From the NCBI GenBank assembly GCA_963699015.1, contig CAVOSX010000007.1:38415-102414 (forward strand): a stretch of 64,000 bases of DNA. The letters are read 5' to 3'. The notes below the pieces were generated by a model, which searched no databases, had not been told where the DNA came from, and saw only the letters and a program-made list of their open reading frames with translations. This DNA comes from PALSA-505 sp963699015 (GTDB lineage: Bacteria > Actinomycetota > Actinomycetes > Streptosporangiales > Streptosporangiaceae). Position numbers and translations under genes: made by a program. This document shows positions 7,932 to 19,729 of the stretch, piece by piece; position 1 is the first letter of the stretch; each line of letters starts with the position of its first letter.

Positions 7932-9104
7932 TCACGGGTTCGTGTAGACGTCCGGGCCGAACGACTTGACCTGAGGCATGGCCGCGTCGCCCAGGTGACT
8001 GAGGCCGAACACGTCCTCCACGCTGCGCAGCGAGGAGTAGTGGTTGTAGTCCACCGTGCTCACCGTGCCCGCCTTGATGAACGGGGAAAGCAGCAGCGCG
8101 CCCACCCGGCCGCCGCCCGGGCCCGGCATGCCGGGATTGGCGGTGTTGGGGTGTGACGCCGTGCGGCCGAGCGTCTCGCCGCAGCAGGCGGCGCTGTTGC
8201 TGCCCTCGTCAAAGGTGACGATGATCAGGCCGTTCTGCTTGTAGGCGGGCGAGTTCAGGATCTGCGGGATCCAGATCTGCAGGAACGCGTCGATCTCGGT
8301 CAGGCCGCCGGGGTCGCCGGTCACGCACGGCGCGTCGTGCCCGTCGAAGCACAGGTTCGGCGAGATCCACGAGAACGCCGGCGTGGTCTTGACCGACGCC
8401 AGGTCGTGCAGCAGCGGCTGGAACGAGAGCACGTGCTGGTCACAGAAGGACCGGTCGGCGATCACGGACTCGAAGTACATGAAGCCTTCGTGCCGGGTCG
8501 CATACTGATCGGCCGGGACCGCGCCCTCGGTGTCGTCGTTGGTGCCGATGGCCGCGTGCCCGCAGGCAGGCCCCTGCTTCGTCATCGTCGTGTGGTCCCG
8601 GCTCGCCACGTTGCCCATGTCCTGCAGGTAGGCCTTCCAGCTGAGCTTGGCCTGGCTGAGCTGGTTGCCCAGCGTGGGGATCGATGCCGGGTACACGCAG
8701 CCATTGCCTACGAGCTGGTCGAAGGGCGGGCGGATGTGATTAGTGGGCTCGAACCTGGTCCACTTCCCGCAGTCGTTCTGGGTCGCCGGGTCCGGTGCCT
8801 GGCCGGAGATCTGGGCGATGTAGTTGTCCAGGCTGTCGTGGCCGACGGCGAAGTAGTTCTTCAGCAGCGCGCCCATGCGGGGCAGCGTTCTGGCGAGGTA
8901 CGGGTCGGCCGACGGGTCACCGAAGGACTGGGAGAGCCCCTCGTTCTCCAGGTCGATGTACCAGACGTGCTTGATCGGGGGCGGACGGAAGTGGGCTTGA
9001 GTGCTGCCGGCCGCGCTGGCTGCGCCGACCAGGCCGAGTGTGAGCGGGATGGCCGCGCTGGCGGCGGCGATGCGCCACCCGGGCCGCTTGAGTAGAGCTT
9101 TCAT
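7932..9104 (-). CDS. secreted phosphoesterase (acid phosphatase/phospholipase C family)
   Basis: A 390-residue exported protein. The signal peptide runs to about residue 32 (LGLVGAASAAG). The phosphoesterase fold is shown by KHVWYIDLENEGLSQSFGD near the start, a DNYIAQISGQ motif, FSWISPNLCFDGHD and IIVTFDEGSN. These match the metal-binding stretches of the AcpA/phospholipase C superfamily, which cleaves phosphomonoesters or phospholipids outside the cell. The ATG at 9104 has no strong ribosome site. It is divergent from the flavoprotein gene. The exact substrate is unknown. Confidence 0.85.
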   Translation of the reverse strand: MKALLKRPGWRIAAASAAIPLTLGLVGAASAAGSTQAHFRPPPIKHVWYIDLENEGLSQSFGDPSADPYLARTLPRMGALLKNYFAVGHDSLDNYIAQISGQAPDPATQNDCGKWTRFEPTNHIRPPFDQLVGNGCVYPASIPTLGNQLSQAKLSWKAYLQDMGNVASRDHTTMTKQGPACGHAAIGTNDDTEGAVPADQYATRHEGFMYFESVIADRSFCDQHVLSFQPLLHDLASVKTTPAFSWISPNLCFDGHDAPCVTGDPGGLTEIDAFLQIWIPQILNSPAYKQNGLIIVTFDEGSNSAACCGETLGRTASHPNTANPGMPGPGGGRVGALLLSPFIKAGTVSTVDYNHYSSLRSVEDVFGLSHLGDAAMPQVKSFGPDVYTNP

Positions 9105-9234
9105 GGGCACCAGGCTCACAGCCGTGGTTGAACACCCCGTGGCCAGTGCGTGTCCGGCGTGGCGCCCGGGGAAGAATGATCCGGTTGGCGAGCCGGGGCG
9201 CGGGGCCGGCCGGGCGCCAGGGAGGATGGGGCAG

Positions 9235-10617
9235 ATGGAGGCCGAGCAGGCGGACGTCGTCGTGATCGGCATGGGCCCCGGCGGCGAGTATCTCGCCGGG
9301 CGGCTGGCCGAGGCCGGGCTTTCCGTGGTCGGCGTCGAGAACAGGCTGGTCGGCGGGGAGTGCCCGTACTGGGGGTGCGTTCCGTCCAAGATGATGATCC
9401 GGGCCGCGAACCTGCTGGCCGAGGGCCGCCGGATCCCGGGCATGGCCGGCTCGGCCGAGGTAGCGCCGGACTGGGCGCCGGTCGCCCAGCGGATCAGGAA
9501 GGAAGCCACCGACTCCTGGGACGACACGGTGGCCGTGGACCGGTTCACGGCCAAGGGGGGCAGGTTCGCGCGCGGCAGCGGACGGATCACCGCCCCGGGC
9601 GAGATCACCGTGACCGGTCCCGACGGCGCTCCGCCGCGCGTGTTCCGCGCCGGGCGGGGGATCGTGATCAACACCGGCACCGAGCCGGACATCCCGCCCA
9701 TCGACGGGCTGGCCGGCACCCCCTACTGGACCAACCGCGAGGCGATCGAGACCGAGCAGGTCCCGCGGTCGCTGATCGTGCTCGGCGGCGGCGCCATCGG
9801 TGCCGAGCTCAGCCAGGTCTTCGCCCGCTTCGGAGCCGCGGTCACGGTGATCGAGGCGACCCCCCGGCTGCTGCCGCTGGATGAGCCGGAGTCCAGCGAG
9901 CTGATCGAGAAGATCTTCACCGCCGAGGGAATCGCCGTCCGCACCGGCGTCCAGACCCGGCGGGTCAGCTTCGACGGCACCCGCTTCACCGTCGAAGCCG
10001 GCGATCAGAGCATCACCGCCGACCGGCTGCTGGTCGCCACCGGGCGGCGCACCCGCCTGGCCGCGCTCGGCATCGGGGCGGTCGGCCTGAACGAGAGCGA
10101 GCGGACGATCAGCGTCGACGAGAGGATGCGCGCAGCCGACCAGGTCTGGGCCATCGGCGACATCACCGGCAAGGGCGCCTTCACCCACATGTCCATGTAC
10201 CAGGCCGACATTGCCGTCCGCGACATTCTCGCCGAGCCCGGGCCGCCGGCCGACTATCGCGCGGTACCGCGTGTCACCTTCACCGACCCGGAAATCGGCT
10301 GCGTCGGGCTCACCGAATACAAGGCTCGCATGCAGGGCCTGTGGGTGCGCAGCGGCATCACCCAGGTGCCCACCTCGGCCCGTGGCTGGATCCACAAGGC
10401 CGGGAACGGCGGCTTCATCAAGGTCGTGGAAGATACCGAACGGGGCATCCTGATCGGCGCCACGTCTGCTGGACCGGTGGGCGGTGAGGTGCTGAGCGCT
10501 CTGGTGGTCGCGATCCACGGCGAAGTCCCGGTCTCCCGGCTGCAGAGCATGATCTACGCCTACCCGACTTTCCACCGCGCGATCGAGGACGCGCTGCGCG
10601 ATCTCGCCGCAGGCTAG
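9235..10617 (+). CDS. FAD-dependent pyridine nucleotide-disulfide oxidoreductase (Lpd/MerA-like)
   Basis: A 460-residue flavoprotein. The FAD fold opens with VVVIGMGPGGEYLAGRLAEA, the redox-active pair is in ECPYWGCVPSK (Cx4C), the NAD(P) fold has VLGGGAIGAELSQVFARFG, and the second FAD motif is VWAIGDITGKGAF. The C-terminal dimer domain has AYPTFHRAIEDAL where dihydrolipoamide dehydrogenases have HAHPT. The catalytic His is thus replaced by Tyr, as in mercuric-reductase-like members, so a lipoamide role is unlikely. The ATG at 9235 is chosen over 9226 because ggagg (9221-9225) is correctly spaced only for 9235. Confidence 0.88.
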   Translation: MEAEQADVVVIGMGPGGEYLAGRLAEAGLSVVGVENRLVGGECPYWGCVPSKMMIRAANLLAEGRRIPGMAGSAEVAPDWAPVAQRIRKEATDSWDDTVAVDRFTAKGGRFARGSGRITAPGEITVTGPDGAPPRVFRAGRGIVINTGTEPDIPPIDGLAGTPYWTNREAIETEQVPRSLIVLGGGAIGAELSQVFARFGAAVTVIEATPRLLPLDEPESSELIEKIFTAEGIAVRTGVQTRRVSFDGTRFTVEAGDQSITADRLLVATGRRTRLAALGIGAVGLNESERTISVDERMRAADQVWAIGDITGKGAFTHMSMYQADIAVRDILAEPGPPADYRAVPRVTFTDPEIGCVGLTEYKARMQGLWVRSGITQVPTSARGWIHKAGNGGFIKVVEDTERGILIGATSAGPVGGEVLSALVVAIHGEVPVSRLQSMIYAYPTFHRAIEDALRDLAAG

Positions 10618-10693
10618 CGTCTTGGCGCGGAGCGTTCATCGCGTGATAGCAGTGCCGGTGCTTCGCGCTGGCGAGGAAGCGCCCTGGCTGCAG

Positions 10694-12559
<1,866 letters not shown>

Positions 12560-12565
12560 CCGGCG

Positions 12566-12571
12566 ATTCTA
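12566..12571 (-). promoter_or_regulatory. -10 box (TAGAAT) of leaderless recQ
   Basis: On the minus strand TAGAAT ends six bases before the GTG at 12559, which places the transcription start at the start codon. No Shine-Dalgarno is present. Confidence 0.6.
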
Positions 12572-12647
12572 CGAGCGGGCGATGACTTTCCGGCCTGCCG
12601 CCGGTCCTCATTGCCGACCGCACAGCAGAACGAAGGAGCCAGCCACC

Positions 12648-12839
12648 ATGTACGCACTGGAGGAAGCGGCCAGGCAGCGCCGGGACAGCATGCTTGCGGA
12701 GGCGCAGCAGCGCGGCCGCAGCACGCGGGTCCGCGCCCTGAACCGCGCGCGCCGCCGGGCGGCTCGGGCCGAGCGGCTGATGAGCCGGGCCCGGGTCGAG
12801 GCCGGGCGGCTCGGCTGTGAACTACGGACGCGAGCCTGA
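12648..12839 (+). CDS. small basic helical protein
   Basis: A 63-residue protein, unrecognised. It is almost entirely Arg/Ala/Glu-rich and predicted helical (EEAARQRRDSMLAEAQQRGR onward), so it could be a nucleic-acid-binding or coiled-coil peptide. A good ribosome site (gaaggag, 12632-12638) precedes the ATG at 12648. Its TGA overlaps the ATG of the alpha/beta hydrolase as TGATG, implying translational coupling, which is the best evidence that it is a real gene. Confidence 0.6.
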   Translation: MYALEEAARQRRDSMLAEAQQRGRSTRVRALNRARRRAARAERLMSRARVEAGRLGCELRTRA

Positions 12840-13672
12840 TGCGTCGCGCCCGCCGTGAGCGGGCCGCGGGCGGTGCCGAGCAGCGGGTGCGCTCGCCGGA
12901 CGGGACCATGATCGCCTTCGAGCGGGCCGGCCAGGGTCCGGCGCTGGTCCTGGTGACCGGGGCGCTGACCGACCGGACCGTGACCGGGCCCGTCGCGGCG
13001 GCGCTCGCCCCGCGCTTTACCGTGTACGCGTACGACCGCCGGGGCCGGGGTTCCAGCGGCGACACCGGCCCCTACGCAGCCGACCGCGAGGTCGAGGATC
13101 TCGGCGCGGTCATCGGCGTAGCCGGCGGGTCGGCGCTCGTGTTCGGGCACTCCTCCGGGGCCGTGCTGGCCCTGGAGGCAGCGGCGCGGGGGCTGCCCAT
13201 CACCAGGCTGGCCGCCTACGAGCCGCCCTACCTGACCGATTCCGGCCGCCGGCGACCGCCCGACGATCTCGCCGGCCGGCTGGCGGCCCTGGTCGCCTCG
13301 GGCGAGCGGGCCGAGACGATCAGGCTGTTCTGGGCGGAGGGCCCCGGGTTCGACGCCAGGACGATCGCCCTGATGGAGGCGTCACCGATGTGGCCGGGCT
13401 TGCTGGCCCTCGCGCATACGCTGCCCTACGACGCCGCCTTGTGCGGGCCCGGCATGCGGCTGCCAGCCGACCGGATGGCGGCGATCCGGATTCCGGTGCT
13501 GCTGCTGGACGGCGGGCTGAGCCCTGACTGGGCTCACCGCACGATGAAGGCGCTGGCCGGCGCGATCCGCGGTTCCCGTCACGTCACGCTGGACGGCCAG
13601 GGGCACGGCGCCGCCGACGACGTCCTGGTGCCGGTACTCGCGGAGTTCTTTGAGCATCGCGGGCGGTGGTGA
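12839..13672 (+). CDS. alpha/beta-fold hydrolase
   Basis: A 277-residue serine hydrolase. The nucleophile elbow is FGHSSGAVLAL, preceded by an oxyanion region at VLVTGAL and the YDRRGRGSSGD strand-turn. The catalytic Asp is probably in PVLLLDGG and the His in LDGQGHGAADD. There is no signal peptide, so cytosolic. Family members hydrolyse esters or lactones; the substrate is not predictable. It starts on the TGATG overlap with the small basic protein. Confidence 0.85.
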   Translation: MRRARRERAAGGAEQRVRSPDGTMIAFERAGQGPALVLVTGALTDRTVTGPVAAALAPRFTVYAYDRRGRGSSGDTGPYAADREVEDLGAVIGVAGGSALVFGHSSGAVLALEAAARGLPITRLAAYEPPYLTDSGRRRPPDDLAGRLAALVASGERAETIRLFWAEGPGFDARTIALMEASPMWPGLLALAHTLPYDAALCGPGMRLPADRMAAIRIPVLLLDGGLSPDWAHRTMKALAGAIRGSRHVTLDGQGHGAADDVLVPVLAEFFEHRGRW

Positions 13673-13832
13673 GTTCCGGCGCGGCCGGGCGTCGGCTCAC
13701 TCGCCAGGCAGCGCTACCGCCGACGCGGTGACGCCCATAAAGCTTGCCCCGCTCGAGGTCAGCTAGCTGACCTCCCCTGCCCGGCCGTGTGCGCCCCGGA
13801 GGACACGGACGTAGCAGGCCACAGGGCGGGCG

Positions 13833-13973
13833 TCACCCGTCGGCAGCAGCGCTGCGCCACGCGCGGTCAAGCTCCGCACAGAGCTCGAGCCAGCCGTAGA
13901 AGGCATGAGCTGCACCGGAGCTGTCCAGCAGCCGACCCTTGATCGGCTCTCCTGGCTCAAGCTCCAGCACCAC
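13833..13973 (-). CDS. small actinobacterial hypothetical protein (46 aa)
   Basis: A short minus-strand frame opening at GTG 13973 with VVLELEPGEPIKGRLLDSSG and continuing HAFYGWLELCAELDRAWRS to a TGA at 13835-13833. The pattern (acidic strand, GRLLD, F/Y-x-GW, a hydrophobic helix with AELDRA) resembles small uncharacterised proteins common in actinomycetes, typically 45-60 residues. No clear ribosome site was found, and another GTG lies in frame upstream. It is divergent from the LuxR regulator at 14071. Bases 13673-13832 hold nothing recognisable. Confidence 0.45.
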   Translation of the reverse strand: MVLELEPGEPIKGRLLDSSGAAHAFYGWLELCAELDRAWRSAAADG

Positions 13974-14057
13974 ACGCTCAGGTTGTGTTGCCCACACGTT
14001 GATGAGCCTGGCCGGCCCGCGATGTGTTTCGCCTCAGGAACCGCACCTGAACTTTGC

Positions 14058-14063
14058 TACATT
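14058..14063 (+). promoter_or_regulatory. -10 box (TACATT) of leaderless LuxR-type regulator
   Basis: TACATT ends seven bases before the GTG at 14071 and there is no Shine-Dalgarno, as expected for a leaderless actinomycete gene. It also fixes the start of this regulator. Confidence 0.55.
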
Positions 14064-14070
14064 CGGCCAG

Positions 14071-16954
14071 GTGAGCGGGGCCTGGTCTGGCCCGGATGCG
14101 GGCGGACTGATCGAGCGTGACCGCGAATTGGGTCAGCTCGATGATGGCCTGCGCGCTGCCGCCGCCGGCCAGGGACGCGTGCTGATCGTCAGCGGACCGC
14201 CGGGCATCGGCAAGACCGCCCTGCTCGACGCGGCACAGCGAACCGCCAGGCAGACGGGTTTCGTGATCCTGACCGCCCGCGGCGGCGAGCTTGAGAGCCA
14301 CTTCCCCTACGGCGTCGCGCGGCAGCTGTTCGAGTCCGCGCTGCGGCACGCGCCCGGCGCGGACCGCTCCGAACTGCTGGCCGGCGCGGCCGCGCTCGCC
14401 GCCCCGGTGGTGGCCGGCGAGTCCGGCCCGCCGGTAACCGGCCCGCCGGTACCCGGGGCGCCTGTACCCGGGGCGCCGGAATTCGGCCCGCTGCACGGCC
14501 TGCACTGGCTGACGGTGAACATGTCGGCCAGGTCGCCGCTGCTTATCGCGGTGGACGACGCCCACTGGGCCGATGCGCACTCACTGCGGTTCCTGCTCTA
14601 CCTGGCCCGTCGCCTGGACGGCCTGCCCGTCATGCTGCTGATATCGACCCGCTCGGGCGAGCAGGGCGCAGATCCTGAGGTCTGGACGCAGCTGGCCACC
14701 CAGCCATTCGTGCGCGTCGTCAGGCCCGGGGCGCTGAGCGAGCAGGCGGTGGCGATGATGCTGGAGGCCGGCCTGCGGCAGCCTCCAGCCGGCAGCTTCA
14801 CCGCAGCATCCCTGGCCGCGACGGGGGGAACGCCGTTCCTGGTGCACGAGCTGATCTCGGCGCTGGCCGCCGACCAGGTCAGGCCGGACGCCGAGTCCGC
14901 CGCACGCGTGCAGCGGGTGGGGCCGCGCACCGTCGCGACCACCACCCTGGTCCGGCTGGCCAGGCTGCCCAAGGGCTCGGTGGCGCTGGCGCAGGCCGCC
15001 GCGGTCCTGGCCGGGGAGGCTCGGCTGTACCGCGCGGCCCGGCTGGCCCGGCTGCCGGAAGACGAGGCGCTGCCCGCGCTGGACGGGCTCGTCGGCGCGC
15101 ACGTGCTGCAGGAGGGTACCGAGGAGCTTCGCTTCGTGCACCCGATCGTCCGGGCCGCGATCTATGACGAGCTCCCGCCGGGCGAACGGTCACGACTGCA
15201 CCGCGAGGCCGCCAGGCTGCTCGCCGCCGAGGGCGCTGAGATCGACGCCATTGCCGCGCAGCTGCTGGCCAGCGAGCCGGCCGGCTCACCCGAGGTGATC
15301 GAGCAGCTGCGCCAGGCTGCGGCCTGGGCACTGTCCCGCGGTGCGCCCGAGGACGCTGTCGCCTATCTCACCCGCGCGCTGCGCGAGGGATCGGGGCGCG
15401 AGCTGCGGGCGAGGCTGTGCTTCGAGCTGGGCATGGCGGAGCAGCATGCCGGCAAGCCGGCCATGATCGGGCACTTCCGGGACGCCCAGCGCCTGTCCGC
15501 CGACCGGGTGCTGCGCAACACCGCAGCGCTCGAGCTGGCCAGCGTGCTCGCGCTGACCGGTCAGTGGGAGGAGCCGATCGCGGTAACCGAGGCCGCCCTG
15601 GCCGACCTCGGCGACGGCGCTCCTGAGCTGGCCCTGCGGCTGGAGCGGGTGCGCGCCGCCACCGCGGCCTACGACCCGCGCCTGGTGGACAGCTTCGACA
15701 AGCGGCTGCCTGAGCTGCACGAGATGGTCCGCACCGGCGGCCCGGCGGCCCGCCTTCTCGCCTTGCTGCTGGCGGCCATCGCGGCCGCTCGCGGCAGCCC
15801 CGGCGGCGAGGTTGTCGAGCTGGTCAGGCAGGGCTGGGACGAAGGCCGCCTGGAGGCTTCAGGGACAGACGTCCTGATGCTGAGCCAGGGACTCGCCGCC
15901 CTGGTCCAGGCCGGGGAGTTGCGGTACGCGGCCGATCTGGACGCGCAGCTGCTGGACCGCGCGCAGTCCAGCGGCTCGCTGATCGCGTTCCTGACCGCCA
16001 TCGGCCACCGAGGCTGGATCGAGGCACGGCACGGCCGGCTGGCCGCCGCCGAGGGAGAGTTCCGCGCCGCGCTCGAGCCCGCCCGCGAGCACCAGCTCAC
16101 CTTCGTGCTCCCCTCGCTGCTGTGGTTCGCCACCGAGGTGACGGTCGAGCGCCCCGAGGCCGCCGACCTGGCCGCCGTCGCGGAGAGCGTGCCGCTCGGC
16201 CCGATGGCGGAGGTGGCCAGCGGCGCGCTGCTGATGGACGCGCGGGGCCGGACGCGGCACGCCACCGGGAATACCGCGGGGGGGATAGCCGACCTGCGCC
16301 AGGCAGGCGAGATCTTCCGGGTGCTGCATTTCCGCAATCCGAACGCGTTCAGCTGGCGCTCGGCGCTGGCGCTCATGCTCGGTGCCGATGACCATGACGA
16401 GGCACTCCGCCTGGTCAGGGAGGAGCTCGAGGATGCGCGCCACGTCGGCCTGCCGCGCGGCATCGGGACGGCGCTGCGGGCGCTCGGCCTGATCGAGGGG
16501 GGTGAGCCGGGCCGGGAGCACCTCCGCCAGGCCGAAGCGGTGCTGCGCCATGGCCCGGCCCGGCTGGAACACGCCCGCGCGCTGGTCAACCTCGGCGCCG
16601 CGATGCGGCGGGGCGCAGAGCGGGCCGCCTCCCGGGAGCCACTGCGGGCCGGGCTGGACCTGGCGCTGTCGGCGGGGGCCACCCGGCTGGCCGGGCGGGC
16701 CAGGGCCGAGCTGGCGGCAGCCGGAGCGCGTCCCCGCCGTCTGCACCTGACCGGCCGCGACGCGCTGACGCCCAGCGAGCTGCGGGTCGCGGTGCTCGCC
16801 GGGGACGGGCGCACGAACAACGAGGTCGCTCAGGCCCTGTTCATCACCCCGAAGACCGTCGAACACGCACCTCACGAACGCCTACGCCAAGCTCGGCATC
16901 TCCTCACGGCGCGACCTGGCCGCCGCGCTCGGCATGAGCAAGACCGCTGGCTGA
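14071..16954 (+). CDS. LuxR-family transcriptional regulator with AAA ATPase (LAL/MalT-like), frameshifted in the HTH
   Basis: A large regulator of about 960 residues. LIERDRELGQLDDGL is followed by Walker A GPPGIGKTAL and Walker B LIAVDDAHWAD. A long helical TPR-like region follows. The C-terminal LuxR HTH begins LTPSELRVAVLAGDGRTNNE and reads FITPKTVEH. There one extra G at 16867 shifts the frame. Removing it gives HHLTNAYAKLGISSRRDLAA and a stop at 16952-16954, the normal end. As given, the frame runs on to 17064 and the recognition helix is lost. It contains Pro/Gly repeats near 14430-14480. The ECF-type gene lies immediately downstream. Likely ATP-controlled activator; inducer unknown. 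Confidence 0.85.
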
Positions 16955-17061
16955 CCTGCCGGGCTGACCGCCGAGGTGACCGTGCCGCCGGCGGGATACC
17001 GGACCGGGCCGTCTTGAACCGCGAATATTTCACCTCACCTGTCCCTCAGGTGCCTTGGGCG

Positions 17062-17067
17062 TAGGGT
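17062..17067 (+). promoter_or_regulatory. -10 box (TAGGGT) of leaderless sigma-factor gene
   Basis: TAGGGT ends six bases before the GTG at 17074, with no ribosome site. Confidence 0.55.
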
Positions 17068-17073
17068 GGACGC

Positions 17074-18695
17074 GTGCTGGACAGCGAGATCGTCGCCGCG
17101 GTCGTAGCCGGTGACCCCGACGGGCTCGCCGCTGCATACGACCGGTACGCCGCGCCGCTGTACGCCTTCTGCCAGTCGCTGCTCAACGAGCAGGCCGACG
17201 CCACCGACGCGGTGCAGGACACGTTCATCATCGCCAGCGCCAAGCTGGGCGGGCTGCGGGATCCGGACCTGCTCAAGCCATGGTTGTTCGCCGTGGCCCG
17301 CAACGAGTGTCATCGTCGGCTGCGAGCACGGCCCGGCGCCGCCATCGGCGCCGAAACGGGCGAGGTGACCGACGACACCATCGACTTCGGCGTCGACCTG
17401 GAGCGCGCCGAGCTGACCGAAGTGGTGGGCGCGGCGATGGCCGCGCTGCCCCTGGGCAAGCGCGAGGTCATCGAGCTGAGCCTGCGCCAGGACTTCGACA
17501 GCGAAGATCTTGCCTGCACGCTCGGCATCTCGGACGGACAGGCGCAGGCGCTCGCCTCCCGCGCCCGAAAGCAGTTCGAGAATCTGGCCGCGGCGCTGCT
17601 CGTCGCCCGCACGGGGGCCGGCTGCACTGCGACGAGCTGGACGACCTGCTCGACGGCCGGGATGCCAGCCTGACCGCTGCCACGTGCCAGGAGATCGTCT
17701 GGCATGTTCAGCGCTGCCGCCGCTGCTCCCGGCGCACGCGCCGCGACCTTCAGCCCGCGATGCTGCTGAGCGTGCTGCCGGCGACCGAGATCGCGCGGGG
17801 GCTACGACAGCAGGTACTCAGCCTGGTGGCGTCCCGCGGCCCCGATGTCGTCGCCTACCGGGCTGACGTGGTGCGGGCGGCCGCGCCCTTCGACGAGGCT
17901 TCCGGGTTCCCCATGCCGGCCGACCGGCCACAGCGCGAGCACAGGCGCCGCCCCGCCGCGCTGGCCCTCGGGGCGACAGCCGTGGTCGCCGCGGTCTGCG
18001 CGGTCGTGCTCGAGCTCGGCCTGCATCAGCCGCACCGGCAACCGCAGCTGGCCTCGGCGCCGGCCGGCGGCCCGCCGGTGTCGTCCCCGCAGGCGCAGGG
18101 GGCGTCGTCGTCCAGTCAGGCGCGCGGACAGCGCACCCCGACACCGGCCGTGCCCGGGTCGCTGGCCGCGGCCACTCCGGGCGTCACGCCCAGCATCACG
18201 CCCGGCATCACCCCCGCCGCGTCGGGGTCGCTGCCGGCGGTGCCGCCCGGGACCACCCGGCCGCACGGCTCGCGGCCGCCGTCCACGCCTGCCTCGACGC
18301 CCCCCTCGCGCCCGCCGTCAACGCCACCGACCACGCCGGCCACGCAGCCCCCCGGCACGCTGTCCGAATCGCCGGCCAGCGTGGCGCTCGGCCAGGTGCC
18401 GGGAGGCGGGGCCGCATCCGGGTCGTTCACGCTCATCGCGAGCGGCTCCGCGATGAGCTACAGCATCTCGGTTCCGGCGGCGTACGCGGGAGCGCTGGCC
18501 GTGTCACCGTCCAGCGGGCTGCTGACATCGGGCTCGAGCGTCACGATCTCGGTGATATGGAACTCGAGCGCGGCCCTGTCCACCAGCCTCACCGTCGATC
18601 CGGGCGGTCAGGCGGTGTCCGTCTCCTACCAGCCGTCTGCCGCGAGCCCGGGCCCGTCCGCCTCGGCGGGGCAGGATCTCCTGCACCGGGCGTAA
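17074..18695 (+). CDS. ECF sigma factor fused to a membrane anti-sigma-like region (frameshifted at a poly-G tract)
   Basis: The first 180 residues are an ECF sigma factor: region 2 in DATDAVQDTFIIA, region 4 in LACTLGISDGQAQALASRAR. The frame as given then stops at 17673. Adding one G to the GGGGG run at 17613-17617 continues it as RLHCDELDDLLDGRDASLTA, followed by a zinc anti-sigma (ZAS) motif HVQRCRRC. Next come a membrane helix (ALALGATAVVAAVCAVVLEL), a long Pro/Ser/Thr linker and a C-terminal Ig/BACON-like beta domain, ending at 18695. Sigma factors joined to ZAS-membrane modules occur in actinomycetes. The intact product would be a membrane-tethered sigma factor; as given it is split in two. 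Confidence 0.75.
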
Positions 18696-18853
18696 ACCCT
18701 GGACCAGCCGTTGGCACCGCATTCGGATGCTAGCGGCATGCCCGGCCAGGTCCGGGGGATAGTTGATGCAGTGCGAGCCTGCAAGCGCCGGTTGCCGCCA
18801 GTGGCTTCGGCGAGCGTCCGCCACGTCGGCGCTGCTCGCCGGCCGGAGGGGAC

Positions 18854-19720
18854 ATGAGCTACTGCACAGCCTGCGGACAGCCGCGCGGCGGGCCCGCCCC
18901 CTTCTGCACCACGTGCGGCGCACCGCTTGCCGCGCCACCGCAGCGCGGTTCCGAGCCCGGGGGACCGGGCGCCGCTCCGGGGACCGACGATTTCTTTAAC
19001 AGCCTGTTCCGGCCGGATCCGCCTTCCGCCGAGCCGGATCAGACCCGCCAGATCCCGGTTCTTCCCGGCTCGGGCCCGGACCAGATCGAGTCCCGCCCGC
19101 CACGGCGACGGCAGGGCGCGGCCAGCCGGCGGATCGTCATGGCCGTGGGCGTCCTGATCTTGCTGGCCGCGGCGGGCACGGGAGCCTGGCTGGTCTTCCG
19201 CCATCCGCACACATCCGGGCCAGCCGGCGCCGCGGGCGGGACGCCTGCCGGGGAAGCTTCCCGGTCACCATCTACGGCGACGGCCACCCCCGCCTCCTCG
19301 CCGGGAGCCAGCGCCGGCGGCGGCCTGGTCGCCACGGCCCCTGGCATCTCCCGGCAGGCACCGGAGCCGCGGGTCCTTGCCTACCTCAACGGCTATTTCA
19401 CCGCGATCAACCGGCACAGCTACCGGCGGTTCGCCGTGCTGCTAGGACCGCAGATGAGGCAGATCCTGCCCGCTCCGGCGTTCTACGCCGGCTACCGGAC
19501 CACGACCGACTCGGATGCCACGCTGACCCGCCTGTCCGCGGCGGGAGGCGGGCAGGTCCGGGCCGGCGTGGCTTTCACCAGCCGCCAGGCGGCCGGCGAC
19601 AGCCCGTCGCACAGCGGGTGCACGCGCTGGAGGGTCGTCCTGGTGCTGGCAGCGCAGCACGGCAAGCTGGTGCTCGAACCGCCGCCGCCTGGCTATCACG
19701 CCTCCTACCAGGCCTGTTAG
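18854..19720 (+). CDS. zinc-ribbon membrane protein, extracytoplasmic C-terminus
   Basis: A 288-residue protein, family not recognised. The N-terminus is a zinc ribbon with paired CxxC knuckles (YCTACGQ and FCTTCGAP). A Pro/Gly linker is followed by a membrane helix at about residues 96-115 (IVMAVGVLILLAAAGTGAWL), a Ser/Thr/Ala-rich stalk and an outside domain of about 110 residues starting RVLAYLNGYFTAINRHSYRRF. That fold resembles NTF2/SnoaL-like or Mce-associated tails, but the match is weak. ggaggg precedes the ATG at 18854. It follows the sigma/anti-sigma gene on the same strand, so a shared envelope-signalling role is plausible. Confidence 0.7.
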   Translation: MSYCTACGQPRGGPAPFCTTCGAPLAAPPQRGSEPGGPGAAPGTDDFFNSLFRPDPPSAEPDQTRQIPVLPGSGPDQIESRPPRRRQGAASRRIVMAVGVLILLAAAGTGAWLVFRHPHTSGPAGAAGGTPAGEASRSPSTATATPASSPGASAGGGLVATAPGISRQAPEPRVLAYLNGYFTAINRHSYRRFAVLLGPQMRQILPAPAFYAGYRTTTDSDATLTRLSAAGGGQVRAGVAFTSRQAAGDSPSHSGCTRWRVVLVLAAQHGKLVLEPPPPGYHASYQAC

Positions 19721-19729
19721 CGCCAGCGG

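Noticed and set aside
13763..13975. 70-codon minus-strand frame upstream of the LuxR regulator
   Set aside because: A different frame of the same strand gives a better small-protein pattern (13833-13973); the 70-codon frame has no recognisable feature.
13939..14070. Longer N-terminus for the LuxR regulator from 13939
   Set aside because: A TACATT box seven bases before GTG 14071 and the family core starting soon after it favour the shorter form; the extra 44 residues overlap the divergent small gene.
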